Shown in pieces: positions 62,337 to 64,000 of a stretch of DNA of 64,000 nt. Source of the DNA: Epiperipatus broadwayi (taxonomy: Eukaryota; Onychophora; Udeonychophora; Euonychophora; Peripatidae); NCBI GenBank assembly GCA_028023455.1, contig JAQFVV010006215.1, positions 13,309,473 to 13,373,472 on the forward strand, in the 5' to 3' direction. Below the pieces are notes generated by a model, which worked only from the letters and a program-made list of their open reading frames with translations, was not told the origin of the DNA and did not search any database. How positions within the stretch are numbered: the stretch's first letter is position 1; each line of letters opens with the position of its first letter. A program made the translations under genes and the position numbers.

Positions 62337-62525
62337 ATGAATCGTTTAATTGAATTTGCTCGTAAATATAAAGTCACTTTAGTTTGTGGTGTTGGCATCA
62401 TAGGAATTCATGTTGGATGGTTATGGATTCAAGATAATGAACTATTTGTGCCTTCAGACAGCAAAAAAGGACTGCCAATTGTAAGACTTTTTAAAAAAAT
62501 TGCAACCACTAAAGAAGAAAAATAA
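62337..62525 (+). CDS. Upstream-ORF microprotein on the MKKS transcript
   Basis: A 62-residue protein. Residues 1-12 (MNRLIEFARKYK) are basic and amphipathic. Residues 13-32 form a single hydrophobic segment (VTLVCGVGIIGIHVGWLWIQ). The tail has a KK-x-LPIVRLFKK basic patch. This fits a small mitochondrial single-pass membrane protein, although localisation is inference. The ORF fills a candidate exon (62321-62529) and ends 4 nt before the splice donor, with the MKKS start just beyond the intron. Human MKKS mRNA is known to have upstream ORFs for small mitochondrial proteins, one of similar length, so homology is plausible but was not aligned. The ATG context (C at -3) is weak, which would let some ribosomes reach MKKS. 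Confidence 0.65.
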   Translation: MNRLIEFARKYKVTLVCGVGIIGIHVGWLWIQDNELFVPSDSKKGLPIVRLFKKIATTKEEK

Positions 62526-62529
62526 TGAG

Positions 62530-62610
62530 GTAAACTAATGTTTTTGAAAATTATCATGTATTTTTTTTATTTATATAATTTATTTATTTATTTTATTTTT
62601 TTTAATTTAG
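62530..62610 (+). other. Short intron between upstream ORF and MKKS
   Basis: The donor GAG|GTAAAC at 62530 and acceptor TTTAATTTAG| at 62610 enclose 81 nt with a long T-rich tract. Length is divisible by three. Splicing joins TAATGAG to ATGAAT. Not confirmed by transcript data. Confidence 0.6.
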
Positions 62611-63628
62611 ATGAATTTCTCATCTAAAATAAGCTTTGATTCTACGTCACCTTCACATTTGAATTGTAAGCCTTTAGATGATTGTGAAAATCTTAAAAAA
62701 ATTAGTGCTTTTAAAACATTGCTACAATCATGTTATGGGTCATTAGGAAAATTGAAAATCATTCAAAATTTCTGTGGTGGGCATGTAAGTGTAACTTCAT
62801 CTTCTGGTCGTTTGCTAAATAATATATCTATAATTAATCCTTTTTTAAAATTAATAACTGAAGCTATCAAAGGACATTTGTCAACATGTAATGATGCTGG
62901 TCTTTTTTTAGGAATTATGTGTTGTGAATTGATTGAAGCTGGCTTAAAAAGTCAATTACCCAAATCATATCTTTTACAAATGAATGAATATATTCTAAAA
63001 TTATGCTTAGATCATTTAAAGTCATCCGATTGTATTTGTAAAATTGAATTAAATATCAACAAAAGTGAACATTTGCTTACTTTAGTTCAAAATATTTTGA
63101 AAACAAAATCATCTTGCTGTCTCTCTCAACTAGAAATAAAATCTTTAAGTTGTACATTGTTGCAAGCTTATTTATCAACCATTTCTCAAAATTCTGTAAA
63201 TTCATGGGGATCACATAATGTACTATTTTTATCAGTTGAAGGAAAGTCAATATTTGAAACTGAACTTTATTCTGGAATTTTGTTTGAAATATCGCAGGGA
63301 AGTATGTATGAAGTAATTTGGTTTAATAATAAGCATATACATAAGGATGTGAAAAATTATAAAGTTGTTCTGTTTGATATTTCTTTAGCAGGAGATTTTA
63401 ATAATTATACTGACTGTCACTATGAAATTACTTCAGGTGTTTCTTTTCAAAACATCATTGTCAGTAAAATATTTAAATTAGCTCAACATTTGATTGATAA
63501 TAATGTTCATATAGTATTATGCCAGAAAGTGATTCATCCAAGTATTAAAAAATTCATGTGCAATCATCACGTTTTGGTAATAGATAGATTATCCTCCCAG
63601 AATATCCGGTTTTTTCAAACTTTAACAG
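62611..63628 (+). CDS. MKKS: MKKS/BBS6 chaperonin-like protein, first coding exon (partial)
   Basis: 339 codons plus one base, from ATG to the splice donor at 63629; the rest lies beyond the window. MKKS is a group II chaperonin relative. In vertebrates it works with BBS10, BBS12 and CCT to assemble the BBSome for ciliary membrane traffic. Recognition rests on residues 41-80 (CYGSLGKLKIIQN, then GGHVSVTSSSGRLLNNIS, then NPFLKLITEAI), which follow the family's equatorial-domain pattern. DAGLFLGIMCCELIE (95-109) stands where true chaperonins have the GDGTT nucleotide motif, a divergence typical of MKKS. The remainder covers the intermediate and most of the apical region. Vertebrate MKKS is about 570 residues and also has a large first coding exon. 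After splicing the start codon has G at -3, a favourable context. Confidence 0.88.
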
Positions 63629-63637
63629 GTAAGTAGA
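63629..63637 (+). promoter_or_regulatory. Splice donor ending MKKS exon
   Basis: AACAG|GTAAGTAG is close to the consensus 5' splice site. The in-frame stop (TAG at 63634-63636) lies within the intron, so the 341-residue open frame should not be read as the full protein. Confidence 0.85.
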
Positions 63638-64000
63638 TTATTTTTAATTATATTATATCCATTTCTATTCTTTTACACATATATAGTTGTATTTTTTATT
63701 TTAATAATTACAATTCATATGGAAATACAGGATAATAAAATCAGGCTTCCTTTTTATTTGCTCACATACAAATATCTATATAGAGAATTCTTCATTATGG
63801 ATTGTATGCAGAATTAACATTTTAATAATTAAAAATAAATTAATTTTATTAATTTAAATTTTTAACATGCAAAAATTGGATGTTATCTAGTAGAATGAAA
63901 AATATCAGTTTTGTAATATTTGTTGTATTATTTTTAAGTTATAATTTTAAAAAAATCAATAAAAATCTGCGTTAAAAAATAAAGCAAATGAAGAATTTTG
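63638..64000 (+). other. MKKS intron, 5' part
   Basis: AT-rich sequence without coding potential, running to the window end. No acceptor followed by open sequence was seen. Confidence 0.6.

Noticed and set aside
62611-63636. Complete 341-residue MKKS
   Set aside because: The stop codon follows a consensus splice donor and the protein lacks the rest of the chaperonin fold.

Overview
The window is metazoan nuclear DNA: very AT-rich, full of A/T homopolymers, with introns bounded by GT/AG and several families of decayed retroelements. The only convincing host gene is at the extreme right. From 62611 on the + strand runs the first large coding exon of an MKKS/BBS6-type chaperonin-like protein; it breaks at a consensus splice donor (63629) and continues outside the window. 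MKKS belongs to ciliated animals. Together with the AT-richness and the mixture of Ty3/gypsy, RTE-type LINE, Penelope-like and tRNA-derived elements, this suggests an invertebrate. I cannot name the phylum from the sequence.

Just upstream of MKKS, in an exon of its own, is a 62-codon ORF (62337-62525) with a basic N-terminus and one hydrophobic segment. It appears to lie on the same transcript. Removing an 81-nt intron (62530-62610) places its stop codon 4 nt before the MKKS start. In vertebrates the MKKS mRNA is known to carry upstream ORFs for small mitochondrial proteins, so this looks like an ancient two-cistron transcript. It is the main functional finding.

The other 61 kb behaves as intergenic or intronic DNA. 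From left to right: a foldback repeat (2025-2383); a large imperfect palindrome with arms of about 420 bp (5491-6343); tRNA-derived SINE-like units (1450, 15220, 18375, 49984, 55440, 55590); a Penelope-like element with an inverted terminal repeat and hammerhead-like motif (19190-20253); a decayed RTE-type LINE (22160-24470, +); a tandem pair of a roughly 450-bp repeat, here called R450 (24567-25404); a second LINE with an APE-type endonuclease (29380-34055, -) carrying two nested insertions; decayed gypsy sequence with three order-consistent domains and two LTRs (36530-42989, +); an LTR-like leader (46745-47240) next to a GC-rich stretch ending in a poly(A) signal and A-tract (47630-48100); a hairpin R450 insertion with a perfect 16-bp target duplication (48790-48978); a TIR-bounded 2.3-kb element filled by a higher-order tandem array (52614-54921); and a gypsy element whose domains are still in order (56937-61360, -), with 5' LTR, candidate primer-binding site, zinc knuckles, protease, RT, RNase H, integrase, polypurine tract and a truncated 3' LTR.

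All retroelement reading frames are broken by stops, frameshifts or lost catalytic residues. Family assignments come from reading motifs by eye; no database search was possible.
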